The notes: generated by a model from the letters alone, not told the origin. A DNA stretch of 64,000 nucleotides from Alphaproteobacteria bacterium (GCA_021774335.1 JAJFJD010000056.1:62001-126000), one strand, 5' to 3'. Positions 10,060 through 19,972 are shown, numbered from the stretch's first letter. Translations and numbers: made by a program.

Positions 10060-11091
10060 ATGTATCGACTGACCCGAATCGTCCCGTTATCCGCGGTTCT
10101 GCTGGCAATTTTCACGCCGCTGAAGGCGGAATTGCCAACCACGACCACAGTCACCGCCATAAGGCTTGATCCGGATGACCTACATCGGTCGCGTGTCGGC
10201 GAATTGATCTGGCGCGGCGGGGTCGATGTTCAACATAGCGACCCGCGATTCGGCGGCCTATCCGGGTTGCATATCAGTCAGGACGGGAAACGCCTGATCG
10301 CGGTCAGCGACCGCGGCTACCGGGTCACCGCTAGACTGGGATACGCCATGGGCGCATTGACGAATGTGACCGACATTCACATCGCCCGCCTGCGCCGATC
10401 CAATGGCACCCCCGCAAAGGGCGGCTGGCATGACGCAGAGAGTCTATCACCCGACGGAAACGGTGGTTTCCTCGTCAGTTTCGAGCGGCGCCACCGCATC
10501 GTGAATTACGCGACAATAAACGGCACCCCCCTCGCCGATAGGCCAAGCCGACTTACCCTGCCGCAGGACGCGGCGACCCAACCCTTCAATGGCGGAATCG
10601 AGGCCCTGACCCGTCTTTGCGACGGCAGATTCATCGCTATATCCGAAAAAGCAAAATCCGAGGGCAATGAAAACACGCGCGGCATGTGGATCGGCCAAGG
10701 CGACATCTGGCGCAGCACCGCATATCCGGCCTTTCAGGCGTTTTCACCCACCGGCGCTGCGACCTTACCAGACTGTAGCGTTCTGGTGGTCGAACGCAGC
10801 TTCAATATCGTGGAAGGTGTCCGAGCACGGATCGTCCGGCTGCCCGCCACAGCATTCGATCGGGGAAACACGGTCGCGACACAGGAACTCGCCTATCTCG
10901 CGCCACCGATGTCGGTGGACAACATGGAAGGAATCGCGGTGCGCAAGGGCGACTCCGGCGAGATGCTGGTTTACCTGGTGTCGGACAATAATTTCTCGGG
11001 ATATCAGCGGACATTGCTGATGATGTTCGAACTGGCGCCGAGCGCCAAGCCTTCGGTTAAGAGCCGCTCAACCCCAAAGTCTTCTGATTGA
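10060..11091 (+). CDS. Exported esterase-like phytase-family protein
   Basis: A 343-residue protein of the 'esterase-like activity of phytase' family, a beta-propeller group. The ATG at 10060 gives a good signal peptide (LTRIVPLSAVLLAIFTPLKA); an upstream in-frame start would spoil it. Family segments seen are LSGLHISQDGKRLIAVSDRG, WHDAESLSPDGNGG, FNGGIEALTRL and DNMEGIAV. The real substrate of this family is poorly known, so only an exported phosphoesterase/esterase role is inferred. Its 3' end overlaps that of the convergent tolC-like gene by 35 bases. A TATAAT box lies at 9945-9950 with only a poor -35 match. Confidence 0.82.
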   Translation: MYRLTRIVPLSAVLLAIFTPLKAELPTTTTVTAIRLDPDDLHRSRVGELIWRGGVDVQHSDPRFGGLSGLHISQDGKRLIAVSDRGYRVTARLGYAMGALTNVTDIHIARLRRSNGTPAKGGWHDAESLSPDGNGGFLVSFERRHRIVNYATINGTPLADRPSRLTLPQDAATQPFNGGIEALTRLCDGRFIAISEKAKSEGNENTRGMWIGQGDIWRSTAYPAFQAFSPTGAATLPDCSVLVVERSFNIVEGVRARIVRLPATAFDRGNTVATQELAYLAPPMSVDNMEGIAVRKGDSGEMLVYLVSDNNFSGYQRTLLMMFELAPSAKPSVKSRSTPKSSD

Positions 11092-12349
11092 GCAGGCCGG
11101 TCGCGAAGATCACGCGATAGGTAGCCAATCGGGCGTCGTAATCCGCCCCGATCAAATTGATCTGCGCGTTAAACACTTCACCCTCGGCATCCAGCACGTT
11201 CAGCGCCGTTTCCTTGCCTGCCTCGCGCAGGCGGCGGCGGGCACGCAGTACCTCATCGGCGATCGTCACCGCATTCTCCAGAAGACCGACGCGTTCCTGT
11301 TGCGTCTGTAAGTTCTCCCAGGCGATGCGCACTTCTTCGTCCACCTTCCGCAAGGTGAACCGCTGCGTGCTCTTGCTGGCCTCGTAGGTCCGCTTCGCCG
11401 CATCGACGCGGGCACGCGACTTGAAGCCGGAAAAGAACTCCCATCGGCTGCGGACGAACAACGAAAGGATTTCGCGGCTGCCTTCCGTGCCACTGGTATT
11501 GTCTTCGTATTCGGCGGACCCCACCAGATCGAGTGACGGATAAAATCCCGATTTTTCAACATCCCGGCGCGCGTTATTCGCGCGCGCGGTGAACTCACTG
11601 ATCTTGGCGTTCGGATTACTCGCCCGGCCGGCGGCCAACGAGTCATTCAGACTGGAAGGAACCAAGGATTGGGGCGGCTTCACATCTTCCATTGCCCCGA
11701 TATCCGGCGCTTGGTCGAACACCTGCTGATAGGTTGCCGCTGCCGCGCGCAAACGGCCTTCGAAAGCGACACGGCGTTCCCGTGCGATCTGCAAGCGCGA
11801 CTTCGCTTGAAGCACGTCGACGGTGATCCCCGCACCGCGTTTGACGCGCTCGTCCTCAAGGCGCAACTGATTCTGAATGTTCCGCTCATTCAACTGCGCA
11901 ACCTCGATCAGCCGCTTCTCGCGGAAGACATTGATATACGCGTTGATCCCTTCGAGCAGGACCGCCTGGGTCGTCGCATCGAGCGTTGCGGTCAAGATCC
12001 GCGTGTTCTGCTTAGCGGCCTTAACGCGCGCGCTGTCGCCGAAACCGTTGAAGAGGTTCTGGGTGACCGACAGCTTTACCTTATCGCGGCGCTCATCAAG
12101 ATTGTCCCCGTTGGCGCGCGGTTTGTTGTTGTCGACATGTTCGGGACCGGTCTCGCCGAGGAATTCGGCGCGCGGCAGAAAATCCGAAAAGGCTTCGGTC
12201 TCGCGTTCCTTACCGGCCTGTTCCAATTTTTGCGCGGCTTCGATTTGGGGATGTGTCGTGAGCAGGCGCGACAATTCGGACGTCAAGGATTCCGCATAGG
12301 CCGCCTGACCGCCCCAACCGGTAACGATCAATGCGCCACTCCACAGCAT
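11057..12349 (-). CDS. TolC-family outer membrane channel of a type I secretion system
   Basis: At least 430 residues, with two outer-membrane-efflux repeats rich in coiled coil (residues about 25-220 and 235-425), including the ends KLSVTQNLFNGFGD and SRWEFFSGFKSRARVD. It should form the outer membrane exit duct for the ABC and HlyD-type partners encoded just upstream. The ATG at 12349 is the first standard start, yet it gives a signal peptide with no positive n-region. Fourteen codons upstream, at 12391, an in-frame ATA sits just after GGGGAGGAGGG and adds IRTTLSSGARIATA, which would make a normal signal peptide. The true start may therefore be the unusual ATA. Confidence 0.88.
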   Translation of the reverse strand: MLWSGALIVTGWGGQAAYAESLTSELSRLLTTHPQIEAAQKLEQAGKERETEAFSDFLPRAEFLGETGPEHVDNNKPRANGDNLDERRDKVKLSVTQNLFNGFGDSARVKAAKQNTRILTATLDATTQAVLLEGINAYINVFREKRLIEVAQLNERNIQNQLRLEDERVKRGAGITVDVLQAKSRLQIARERRVAFEGRLRAAAATYQQVFDQAPDIGAMEDVKPPQSLVPSSLNDSLAAGRASNPNAKISEFTARANNARRDVEKSGFYPSLDLVGSAEYEDNTSGTEGSREILSLFVRSRWEFFSGFKSRARVDAAKRTYEASKSTQRFTLRKVDEEVRIAWENLQTQQERVGLLENAVTIADEVLRARRRLREAGKETALNVLDAEGEVFNAQINLIGADYDARLATYRVIFATGLLNQKTLGLSGS

Positions 12350-12394
12350 GGCTGTGGCAATTCGTGCTCCGCTCGAAAGTGTGGTTCTTATGAC

Positions 12395-12406
12395 ACCCTC
12401 CTCCCC
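12395..12406 (-). promoter_or_regulatory. Ribosome binding site upstream of the tolC-like gene
   Basis: On the minus strand this is GGGGAGGAGGGT, a near-perfect anti-16S match. It is three to nine bases from an in-frame ATA codon at 12391-12389 and about 46 bases from the first ATG (12349). No ATG, GTG or TTG in the tolC frame is correctly spaced from it, so it points to a non-canonical start. Confidence 0.5.
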
Positions 12407-12485
12407 AAAAGGTTAACAACACTCATAAAGGCGTTTTCGGGAGGGGTCAATTTTTCTTAGCGCAATACCGTGCGCGAAGACGGCC

Positions 12486-13829
12486 TCAGCGTTCGCGAAA
12501 CGCTTCGTGTCGCAATTTGAGCACAGGTTTGATCAGGTAATTCATCACCGATCGCGTACCCGTATGGATATCGACAATGGCCTGCATGCCGGGTGTGATG
12601 GGAAACTCGCCCAGGGTCGAACCCAGATAGGTTTTGTCGGTGCGGATCACCACCTCATAGAAGGGCTGTCCGCTGTTAGGATCGGCGTTGGTGTCGGCAG
12701 CGATTCGTTCGACCACGCCGTCCAACGATCCGTAGCGTACGAAGTCATAAGTTGAAATCTTGACGACGGCCTTCTGCCCTTCCTGGACATAGCCGCGGTC
12801 GACCGGGCTGAGCCGCGCCTGGACAACCAATTTGTCGCCGACCGGCACGATCTCCATGATCGGCTCACCGGGCCGGACGACACCGCCGATCGTATTGAAC
12901 CGCAGGTTCTTGATGATGCCGTCGATCGGGCTGCGGATTTCTGTCCGCCGCACGCGATCCGACGCCTCATCCAGACCTTCGCGGCTACGGGCGATCTGCA
13001 GCTCGACGCGGTTCAATTCCTCGATGGCGCGCCGACGAAAGGCCTCGGTCTCCTCGGTCACGCGCGCGGCCGACTCTGCCAATGCAGATTTGGAACGCGG
13101 GATGGCCTGTCCCAGCACCTTCGCCTCGCCATTCAAATTTTCAATCTCGCGCCGGATCTCGAGATGCTCCATGCGCGGTGTCAGGCCTCTTTCCAGCAGC
13201 TGGTTCGACAGCTTCATCCGCTCGCGCTCCAGCTTGAGATTCGCCAGGACGGCCCTGCGGCGCGCCTGCAACTCCTTGACCTCGAGTTCCCGCTGCCGAC
13301 TCTGTTGGAGGATGACGCCAAGTTTGCTTTTCAGGCCCAGCTTGCGCGCCTCGAATGTATCGCGCTCGGCGGCTACCAGGTCCGGCCGGCGTTTGGCGAT
13401 GTCAGCGGGAAATTTAAGCGTCTCCTCGGCGCTTTCCGCCTTCAGGCGCGCCCGCGACAACGATAAGGAATCAAGCTGTACCTGAAGCCCTTCTCGGGTG
13501 GACCCTGCGCCGCCCACGTTGAGTTGGACCAGAACCTGATCCTTCGTGACCCGCGTACCTTCGACTATATCGAGGCGTTGGATAATGCCGCCTTCCAGAT
13601 GCTGCACGACCTTGATCTTGGCGATTGGGATGACTTCGCCAGACGCCACTGCGACTTCGTCGAGCTGGGCAAAGGCGGCCCATCCGAAGAACCCCGCAAT
13701 CAACGCAATCACGGCCCAGGCAAGACTGCGAAAAGCTGGCCTACGGTTGCCCTGCTGCAGCCGATCCAGCGGCTTCACCGGATCCGGCGCGGTGCTGCTT
13801 TCGTCCGCCGATTGTTTCTGATCGCTCAT
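12486..13829 (-). CDS. HlyD-family periplasmic adaptor of type I secretion
   Basis: A 447-residue membrane fusion protein. It has a cytoplasmic N-terminus of about 30 residues, one membrane helix (RSLAWAVIALIAGFFGWAAF), the biotinyl-lipoyl-like barrel start EVIPIAKIKVVQHLEGGII, a long coiled-coil hairpin (about residues 115-290) and the C-terminal barrel. The segment RSPIDGIIKNLRFNTIGGVV is the family's second lipoyl half. It links the ABC transporter to the TolC-like channel. Its ATG overlaps the stop of the ABC gene by four bases, so all three genes form one minus-strand operon. Confidence 0.93.
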   Translation of the reverse strand: MSDQKQSADESSTAPDPVKPLDRLQQGNRRPAFRSLAWAVIALIAGFFGWAAFAQLDEVAVASGEVIPIAKIKVVQHLEGGIIQRLDIVEGTRVTKDQVLVQLNVGGAGSTREGLQVQLDSLSLSRARLKAESAEETLKFPADIAKRRPDLVAAERDTFEARKLGLKSKLGVILQQSRQRELEVKELQARRRAVLANLKLERERMKLSNQLLERGLTPRMEHLEIRREIENLNGEAKVLGQAIPRSKSALAESAARVTEETEAFRRRAIEELNRVELQIARSREGLDEASDRVRRTEIRSPIDGIIKNLRFNTIGGVVRPGEPIMEIVPVGDKLVVQARLSPVDRGYVQEGQKAVVKISTYDFVRYGSLDGVVERIAADTNADPNSGQPFYEVVIRTDKTYLGSTLGEFPITPGMQAIVDIHTGTRSVMNYLIKPVLKLRHEAFRER

Positions 13830-15571
13830 GCGCGCTGCCCCGAACGAACTTCGGTCGGCCGCGGTTGCAGCCGTTGCAGGACTTCGCGGGCCGGCCCCGC
13901 CATCGCGACCCGGCCACCGTCAAGAACCAGAATAGTATCGCAGGCGTTCAGCAAAGCCGGACTATGCGTCGCAACAACCACCGTGCTTTCGCGCGATGTC
14001 TCACGCAGGACAGTCGCGAGGTGGCGTTCAGCATCGTTATCCAGGTCGCTCGTCGGCTCGTCGAGCAGAAGGACCGTTGGATTACCCAGGAACGCACGCG
14101 CAAGTGCGAGCCTCTGACGCTGTCCGCCGGATAGACGCGCACCCGCTTCGCCGATGTCGGTCGCATAGCCGTCCGGCAGGTCGATGATGAATTCATGCAC
14201 CAGAGCCTGCTCCGCCGCCGCCACGATCGCCTCGTCGGTAGCGTCCGGATGGGCGATGCAGATGTTGTCGCGGATCGTTCCGCTGAACAGAGTGCAATCC
14301 TGCGGCAGGTAAGCGACCCAGCGCGACAGTTCGCTGCGGCTGAACTGCAGAATGTCGGCACCGTCCAAGAGCACCCGGCCCTCCTGCGGCGTATATAGGC
14401 CGGCGATGAGCTTCAGGAAGGTGCTCTTGCCGCAACCGTTGCGCCCAATAACACCATGCATGCCCGCGGGGCCGATCTTGCCGTCGAGACCGTCGATCAC
14501 AACAGGACCGCCGGGATCATAAGCAAATCGCGCTTCTTCCAGCCGCAACACGCCTTCCGGACGTTTTAGGGCGACGGCTGCCTCGACGCGCTCACCCTCC
14601 ATCGCGAATACGCCGTCGAGGCGTGCAATGGCCTGACGAAGCTGCGTCAGCATGCGCCACTGCCCGACCAACTGGCTCAGCGGGGCGACGGCCCGGCCGC
14701 CCAGCATGTTCGCGGCAATCAGTGCGCCAATCGTCATTTTTTGGTCGAGGATCGCCAAGGCGCCAACGGAGGTGATCGCCACCGTCGTCATCAGCGTCAT
14801 CACATGCCCCAGGACCTGATGACCATCGGTCGTCTTACCGCGCTCCTTCGCATGCACGATGCTGGCCGCGTGTTTGGTTTCCCATTTCGGCTGCATCGCA
14901 TCGGCCAGCGCCAGCGACTTCACGGTGGCGCGCGACGTAATCAATTCATTCAGGAGTTCGTCCCGCGACAGCGACGCGTCGCGTTCTCGCTTTGTGGTCT
15001 GCCGCGCAACCTTTCCCGACCTCCACGCCAGCAACAAAAATGCCGGAATGAACAAGCCGATCACCCAGGCGACCGGAGGGGCAAGAATAAAGATCAGGAT
15101 CAGGAACAAAACGGCGAAGGGCACGTCGATCGCCAGCGCCGCTGACGGTCCCGCCAGCGCGTTTCGCACGACTTCGACATCGCGGAACAACGCCTGCCAA
15201 TACGCCCCCGGCCGCCCCTCGAGCGCCCGAAGCGGCAATCCCAGAATCTTGTCAAACAGTGCCCGGCCGACTGATATATCGATGTTGACGGCGATCGACT
15301 GGAAAATCCGGCTCCGCGCCTGCCGCAGGATGTAGTCGAACAACATCACCACGGCCATGCCCAGGACAAGCCCCTGCAACGTCGTCAGGCCAGCATGGAA
15401 CACCACACGGTCGTAGACCTGGAGCACGAAGATCGGCGCCGCCAGGGCGAGCAGATTGACGAAGAAGGAGACGAACAGAATGTCGCGCAGCGCGCCGCGG
15501 GCGTCCCGCAGCGAGTTCCATAACCAGCGATGTTTCGAGCCGTCCTCGACGGCCGGTTTCGTGGCAGGCAT
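13826..15571 (-). CDS. Type I secretion ABC permease/ATPase
   Basis: A 581-residue half-transporter of the LapB/PrtD type. Six membrane helices lie in residues about 25-310 (FVLQVYDRVVFHAGLTTL marks the start of the first family block). The ATPase domain has Walker A GRNGCGKST, signature LSGGQRQRLALARA, Walker B VLLLDEPTSDLD and the switch His in VVATHSPAL. There is no C39 peptidase domain at the N-terminus. The ATG at 15571 was taken; two TTG codons at 15586 and 15583 lie beside an AGGA and are possible starts. No RTX or other type I substrate is visible in the window. Confidence 0.93.
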   Translation of the reverse strand: MPATKPAVEDGSKHRWLWNSLRDARGALRDILFVSFFVNLLALAAPIFVLQVYDRVVFHAGLTTLQGLVLGMAVVMLFDYILRQARSRIFQSIAVNIDISVGRALFDKILGLPLRALEGRPGAYWQALFRDVEVVRNALAGPSAALAIDVPFAVLFLILIFILAPPVAWVIGLFIPAFLLLAWRSGKVARQTTKRERDASLSRDELLNELITSRATVKSLALADAMQPKWETKHAASIVHAKERGKTTDGHQVLGHVMTLMTTVAITSVGALAILDQKMTIGALIAANMLGGRAVAPLSQLVGQWRMLTQLRQAIARLDGVFAMEGERVEAAVALKRPEGVLRLEEARFAYDPGGPVVIDGLDGKIGPAGMHGVIGRNGCGKSTFLKLIAGLYTPQEGRVLLDGADILQFSRSELSRWVAYLPQDCTLFSGTIRDNICIAHPDATDEAIVAAAEQALVHEFIIDLPDGYATDIGEAGARLSGGQRQRLALARAFLGNPTVLLLDEPTSDLDNDAERHLATVLRETSRESTVVVATHSPALLNACDTILVLDGGRVAMAGPAREVLQRLQPRPTEVRSGQRA

Positions 15572-15807
15572 ATGAGCAGCCAACAATCCTTTTGGCGAAA
15601 TCAGCCGATATCGTAGCGGTGCTTTGGTTTACAGCACCTTAATACTTTATTCAGCACGTTTGGGAGAGATTGCCCCAGGAACCGCCGGAATGCCAGCAAA
15701 CTCAACGGTTGCACACGGCGGGAGATATCGGCCAAGCTGCGCCGTCCCCCAGCCAATTACGGGTAGGATGGCGCGGGTTGAGTGGCCATGAGCAAGGAAC
15801 GCTTCGA

Positions 15808-18216
15808 GTGACGGAGTCCACGACGGACGGAAACCAGTCATCACGGAAAGCATGGTGGCGGCGGTTAGCGCCCACGGCCGGCACCATGGTGGCATTGTCG
15901 CTGCTGCTGGCCGCCACGACGATCCGCATTGCCGATCCAGGTTGGTTGCAAACCGCCCGCGTCCTGACCTTCGACCTGTATCAGCGGCTCTCGCCACGGC
16001 CAATTACGGAAAGCCCGGTCATCGTCGTCGACATCGACGAAAAGAGTCTCGCGGCACTCGGCCAGTGGCCCTGGCCGCGGTCGCTGATCGGCGCACTGAT
16101 CGACAAACTCGGCGCGAACGGAGTGAAAGTCGTCGGTTTCGACTCCTTCTTCCCGGAATACGACCGCATGTCCCCGGCCATCGTCGCAGAGACCTTCGAG
16201 AGCCTCGACGCGGAAGCCCGGAAGTCGCTGCAGGCGCTGCCCAGCAACGAATCGATCATGGCGGAGGCCATGCGCAAGACCAAGACGGTGGTCGGTCAGG
16301 TCGCGCTGCACACGCCGCTGCCGGAAAACCGGCAGGCCACGAAAATTCACAGCCCCTTTCGTGCCGAAAGGGGCGGCGATCCAAGGCCCTTCCTCGCGCG
16401 CTACCGAAGTCTCGTCGCCAATGTACCCGAACTCGAAGAGGCCGCCGCCGGGCACGGGTTCTTCTCGATCGGCGCGGAGTCGGACGGCAAGGTGCGACGG
16501 GTTCCCCTGCTCGCCATCGCCGGCAAGGATATCCGTCCCGCGCTGACGGTGGAAATGCTGCGCGCGGTGTTCGGCAACAACACGCTGATCAGCCGGCGCA
16601 ACGCCGCCGGCATGACCGCCGTGCAAATACAGATTCGCCGGGAATTCGGCGGCGGCAGTTTCATCCTGCCGACTGACGCGCAGGGCCGCATCTGGGTGCA
16701 TTTCGCCAAACCCGATGTCTACAACACCGCCGGCAACACCGGCCGGCTCTATATCTCGGCGTCGGACATCCTGACCGGGCAGGTCCCGAAATCACGGCTC
16801 GACGGTAAGTTCGCCATCGTCGGCGCGTCGGCAGCGGGACTCGTCGATATCCGGGAAACGCCGGTCGCGAACCGGATGCCGGGTGTCGAGGTGCACGCGA
16901 ACCTGCTGGAATCGATTTTCACCGCCGAGACCGCCTATACCCTGGCGGTTCAACAACGAGTGAAGGAGCTGTCGGGAGACGGCGTCGACGGGCGCACGGC
17001 GATGCGCCAGGCCATTGCCGACATCGACAAGGCCAGCTTTTTTCTGCGCTACCCGAACTACGCAAACAGCGCGGAGATGTTCATGGCGATCGTCGCCGGG
17101 ATTATCCTGATGATCCTGGTGCCGCGTCTTGGACCGCTCTGGACACTCGTTGGGTTGATGATCGCGGGCGGCACCCTTGCCGGGATTTCCTGGTATCTCT
17201 ACAAATCGCATCTTCTTTTGTTCGACGTGACCTATCCAGGTGCGACCGTCGTCGCGCTCTACGCCGTCCTTACGTTCAGCAACTACGCGCGCGAGACGGC
17301 GGAAAAGCGCCGCGTGCGCAGCGCCTTCGGCCAATACCTCTCGCCCGCCCTGGTCGAACAGCTTGCCGAACATCCGGAGCAATTGACTCTTGGCGGCGAG
17401 ACCAAGTCCATGACGATCCTATTCTGCGACGTACAGGGCTTTACCTCGATTTCCGAAACCTACAAGGCGGATCCACAAGGCCTCACCGTGTTGATCAACC
17501 GGCTCTTGACCCCACTCAGCGATGCGATCCTGTCGCGCAATGGAACGATCGACAAATACATGGGCGATTGCATCATGGCGTTCTGGAACGCGCCGATGTC
17601 GGTCCCGGACCACGAAATCCAAGCATGTAACTCGGCGCTCGCGATGCTGACTGAACTCGACACCTTGAACGTAGCCCGCAAGGCCGAGGCCGAAGAGGCC
17701 GGCGTCGCCTACCAGCCGCTCGCGGTCGGCATCGGGTTGAATACCGGCGACTGCGTGGTCGGCAATATGGGCTCGGCGCAGCGCTTCGATTACTCGGTAC
17801 TCGGCGATGCGGTAAATCTGTCCGCCCGCCTTGAGGGACAGTCGCGCGAATACGGCATGTCCATCATCATCGGCGAGGAAACCGCCGCCAAGACCGCCAA
17901 CGACTTCGCCCTCCTGGAGCTGGACCGGATTGCGGTCAAGGGCAAGACCGAGGCGGTAACGATCTATGGCCTATTGGGCGACAAGGCCTATCGGAATTCG
18001 GAAGAGTTCCACGCACTTGCCCGTGAAAATTCTGCGATGCTCGACGCCTACCGGGCCCAGGATTGGGATATTGCCGACCGACTGGCTGATGAATGCGTCG
18101 CGCTGGACAATGCGACATCCGATTTCTATGCGCTCTATAAATCGCGCATCGCGGCGTTTCGCCAAGTACCGCCAGCGGCGGATTGGGATGGCGTGTTTAT
18201 CGCAACGACGAAATAA
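15808..18216 (+). CDS. CHASE2-domain class III adenylate/guanylate cyclase
   Basis: An 802-residue membrane sensor cyclase. One helix near residues 25-40 precedes a large extracytoplasmic CHASE2 domain (about 45-400). Three closely spaced helices follow (about 424-490), then a class III cyclase domain from about residue 534. The cyclase shows FCDVQGFT and DKYMGDCIMAFWN (metal-binding aspartates), GIGLNTGDCVVGNMGS, and VLGDAVNLSARLE. The GTG at 15808 was chosen because AAGGAAC precedes it at a proper distance; the open frame starts earlier, at 15670. It diverges from the type I secretion operon. The external signal is unknown. Confidence 0.92.
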   Translation: MTESTTDGNQSSRKAWWRRLAPTAGTMVALSLLLAATTIRIADPGWLQTARVLTFDLYQRLSPRPITESPVIVVDIDEKSLAALGQWPWPRSLIGALIDKLGANGVKVVGFDSFFPEYDRMSPAIVAETFESLDAEARKSLQALPSNESIMAEAMRKTKTVVGQVALHTPLPENRQATKIHSPFRAERGGDPRPFLARYRSLVANVPELEEAAAGHGFFSIGAESDGKVRRVPLLAIAGKDIRPALTVEMLRAVFGNNTLISRRNAAGMTAVQIQIRREFGGGSFILPTDAQGRIWVHFAKPDVYNTAGNTGRLYISASDILTGQVPKSRLDGKFAIVGASAAGLVDIRETPVANRMPGVEVHANLLESIFTAETAYTLAVQQRVKELSGDGVDGRTAMRQAIADIDKASFFLRYPNYANSAEMFMAIVAGIILMILVPRLGPLWTLVGLMIAGGTLAGISWYLYKSHLLLFDVTYPGATVVALYAVLTFSNYARETAEKRRVRSAFGQYLSPALVEQLAEHPEQLTLGGETKSMTILFCDVQGFTSISETYKADPQGLTVLINRLLTPLSDAILSRNGTIDKYMGDCIMAFWNAPMSVPDHEIQACNSALAMLTELDTLNVARKAEAEEAGVAYQPLAVGIGLNTGDCVVGNMGSAQRFDYSVLGDAVNLSARLEGQSREYGMSIIIGEETAAKTANDFALLELDRIAVKGKTEAVTIYGLLGDKAYRNSEEFHALARENSAMLDAYRAQDWDIADRLADECVALDNATSDFYALYKSRIAAFRQVPPAADWDGVFIATTK

Positions 18217-18227
18217 CCGCCGCAGCG

Positions 18228-18620
18228 CTACAGCGGGCGGTGTTCGGTCCCCTCACCCCACGTGATGAACATCAAACGTCCCGGCTCGACAACGATTGCC
18301 CGGTGCCACGCCCCGGCAGGAATGACCACGCCCGACCCTACCGCCCGCAATGGGACGCGTTGTTCCCGACCTGCCTGTTCGATCAGGATGTCAAGCTTGC
18401 CCGACAGCAGGTATAGAACTTCGTCGCCGTTCGGATGCATCTCCAAGTGCGGCATGTCGTTGCGGATGTCTGACACGGTGATCAGATATCCATCCAAGCG
18501 CCGAGCCCCCTCGCGGAGTTCAGTCCAGAAGTCTTCAGTAACCTCTACCCGCTCGGCCGTACCATTGGCGCCGAGGTTTACATAGGTCTTTCGAGGGTCG
18601 AACGTCGTCACGTCCGTCAT
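18228..18620 (-). CDS. Cupin-domain protein
   Basis: A 130-residue single-cupin protein. The metal-binding motif HLEMHPNGDEVLYLLSGKL and the second motif PAGAWHRAIV are both intact. Such small cupins include isomerases, dioxygenases and sugar- or ligand-binding proteins, and nothing in the sequence fixes the reaction. The ATG at 18620 with an AAGG nine bases upstream was preferred over the open frame up to 18716. It converges with the cyclase gene, 11 bases apart. Confidence 0.85.
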   Translation of the reverse strand: MTDVTTFDPRKTYVNLGANGTAERVEVTEDFWTELREGARRLDGYLITVSDIRNDMPHLEMHPNGDEVLYLLSGKLDILIEQAGREQRVPLRAVGSGVVIPAGAWHRAIVVEPGRLMFITWGEGTEHRPL

Positions 18621-18832
18621 TCCATTGCACCTTTCCAAATGGCTGGTACCCGCCCCTACGGTAGCCACCGAAGGGTATGGAAATCTACCGCCGATTTGAC
18701 GACACGGCAGCGGCACGGTTTAGTCGGCATCAAGATAATAAGCGGCTCGAATCGCCGCGAAACCCAGCCCCCTCGCGGACTGCGCCAATCATTCGGCACG
18801 ACCGCATCGGCTAAAATTTCGTTGGAGGAATC

Positions 18833-19972
18833 GTGACGGCAAAATTACCGCTAGACGGCATTCGCGTGGTCGAATTAGGCACCAGCGTCGCAGCCCCCTA
18901 TGGCACTTGGGTGTTGGGTATGCTCGGCGCGGAGGTCATCAAGGTTGAACGGCCGGAAGTCGGCGACGATTGCCGCCAATGGGGTCCGCCCTCCGTCCAA
19001 GACGGCATGCGATCGTTTTTCCTGGTTCTGAACACCAACAAGAAATCCGTCGTCGTCGATTTCAAGAACAAGGCCGAGGTCGACCGCCTGCGCGACTACA
19101 TCGCCGAGAATGCGGATGTCGTGGTTCAGAACCTGCGGCCCGGCCTGGTCGAGAAGCTGGGCCTGTCCGCCGACGACTTGATGCCCCTTAACCCACGCCT
19201 GATCTATTGCCACAGCGGCGCCTTCGGCAACGCGGGTCCGTACAAGGATCGCCCCGGCTACGATCCCCTGATGCAGGCCTGTGGCGGCATTATGAGCGTC
19301 AACGGCGAAGAAGGCCGTCCGCCGGCGCGGGTCGGCACCTCGATCATCGACATGGGCACCGGAATGTGGTCCGTCATCGGCGTCCTGACCGCGCTCAACC
19401 AGCGCCATGAAACCGGCAAGGGCTGCCGCGTCGACGCGTCGCTGTATGAGACGGCACTCGGCTGGATGAACTATCATGCCGCCGGCTATTACGGCACCGG
19501 CAAACCGGCCAAGCGGGTCGGCTCGAAAGCGCCCGGCATCGCGCCTTATCAGGCCTACGAATGCGCCGACGGCTATCTGGTGATTGCAGGGGCCAACGAC
19601 CGCCTTTTCGCCAAGATGTCCGGTGCGCTCGGCCACCCCGAATGGGTCGACGATCCACGGTTCGAGTCCAACCTGACGCGCTGGGACAACCTCGACGCCC
19701 TGAACCCGATGATGGAAGCGGTCCTTAAGGCCGAGCCGCGGAAGGTCTGGCAGGAGAAACTCGACGCGGTTGGTGTGCCCAACGCGCCGACGCAAAGCAT
19801 CGACGAAGTTCTGGTCGATCCGCAGACACTTGCGCTCGGTATCCTGCAGGAGACGGACGACAAAGTATTCAAGCTGCTCGGACTGCCGTTGCAGTTCGAC
19901 AACGAACGGCCCCCGCAACCGAACGGCGCGCCAACGCTCGGCCAACACACAAAAGAAATTTTCGGAGACTGA
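18833..19972 (+). CDS. CaiB/BaiF family III CoA-transferase
   Basis: A 379-residue family III CoA-transferase. These enzymes move CoA between carboxylic acids through a mixed anhydride on a catalytic aspartate. The N-terminal LDGIRVVELGTSVAAPYGTW and GAEVIKVERPEVGDD are typical. The catalytic Asp is the one in SIIDMGTGMW (about residue 166). The start is GTG at 18833 behind a strong GGAGGA. The downstream enoyl-CoA hydratase is six bases away, so the pair likely activates and hydrates an organic acid. The acid itself is not known. Confidence 0.92.
   Translation: MTAKLPLDGIRVVELGTSVAAPYGTWVLGMLGAEVIKVERPEVGDDCRQWGPPSVQDGMRSFFLVLNTNKKSVVVDFKNKAEVDRLRDYIAENADVVVQNLRPGLVEKLGLSADDLMPLNPRLIYCHSGAFGNAGPYKDRPGYDPLMQACGGIMSVNGEEGRPPARVGTSIIDMGTGMWSVIGVLTALNQRHETGKGCRVDASLYETALGWMNYHAAGYYGTGKPAKRVGSKAPGIAPYQAYECADGYLVIAGANDRLFAKMSGALGHPEWVDDPRFESNLTRWDNLDALNPMMEAVLKAEPRKVWQEKLDAVGVPNAPTQSIDEVLVDPQTLALGILQETDDKVFKLLGLPLQFDNERPPQPNGAPTLGQHTKEIFGD

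Noticed and set aside
12832..13485. 217-residue plus-strand frame inside the HlyD-type gene
   Set aside because: Ser/Arg-rich composition and antisense position to a convincing gene.
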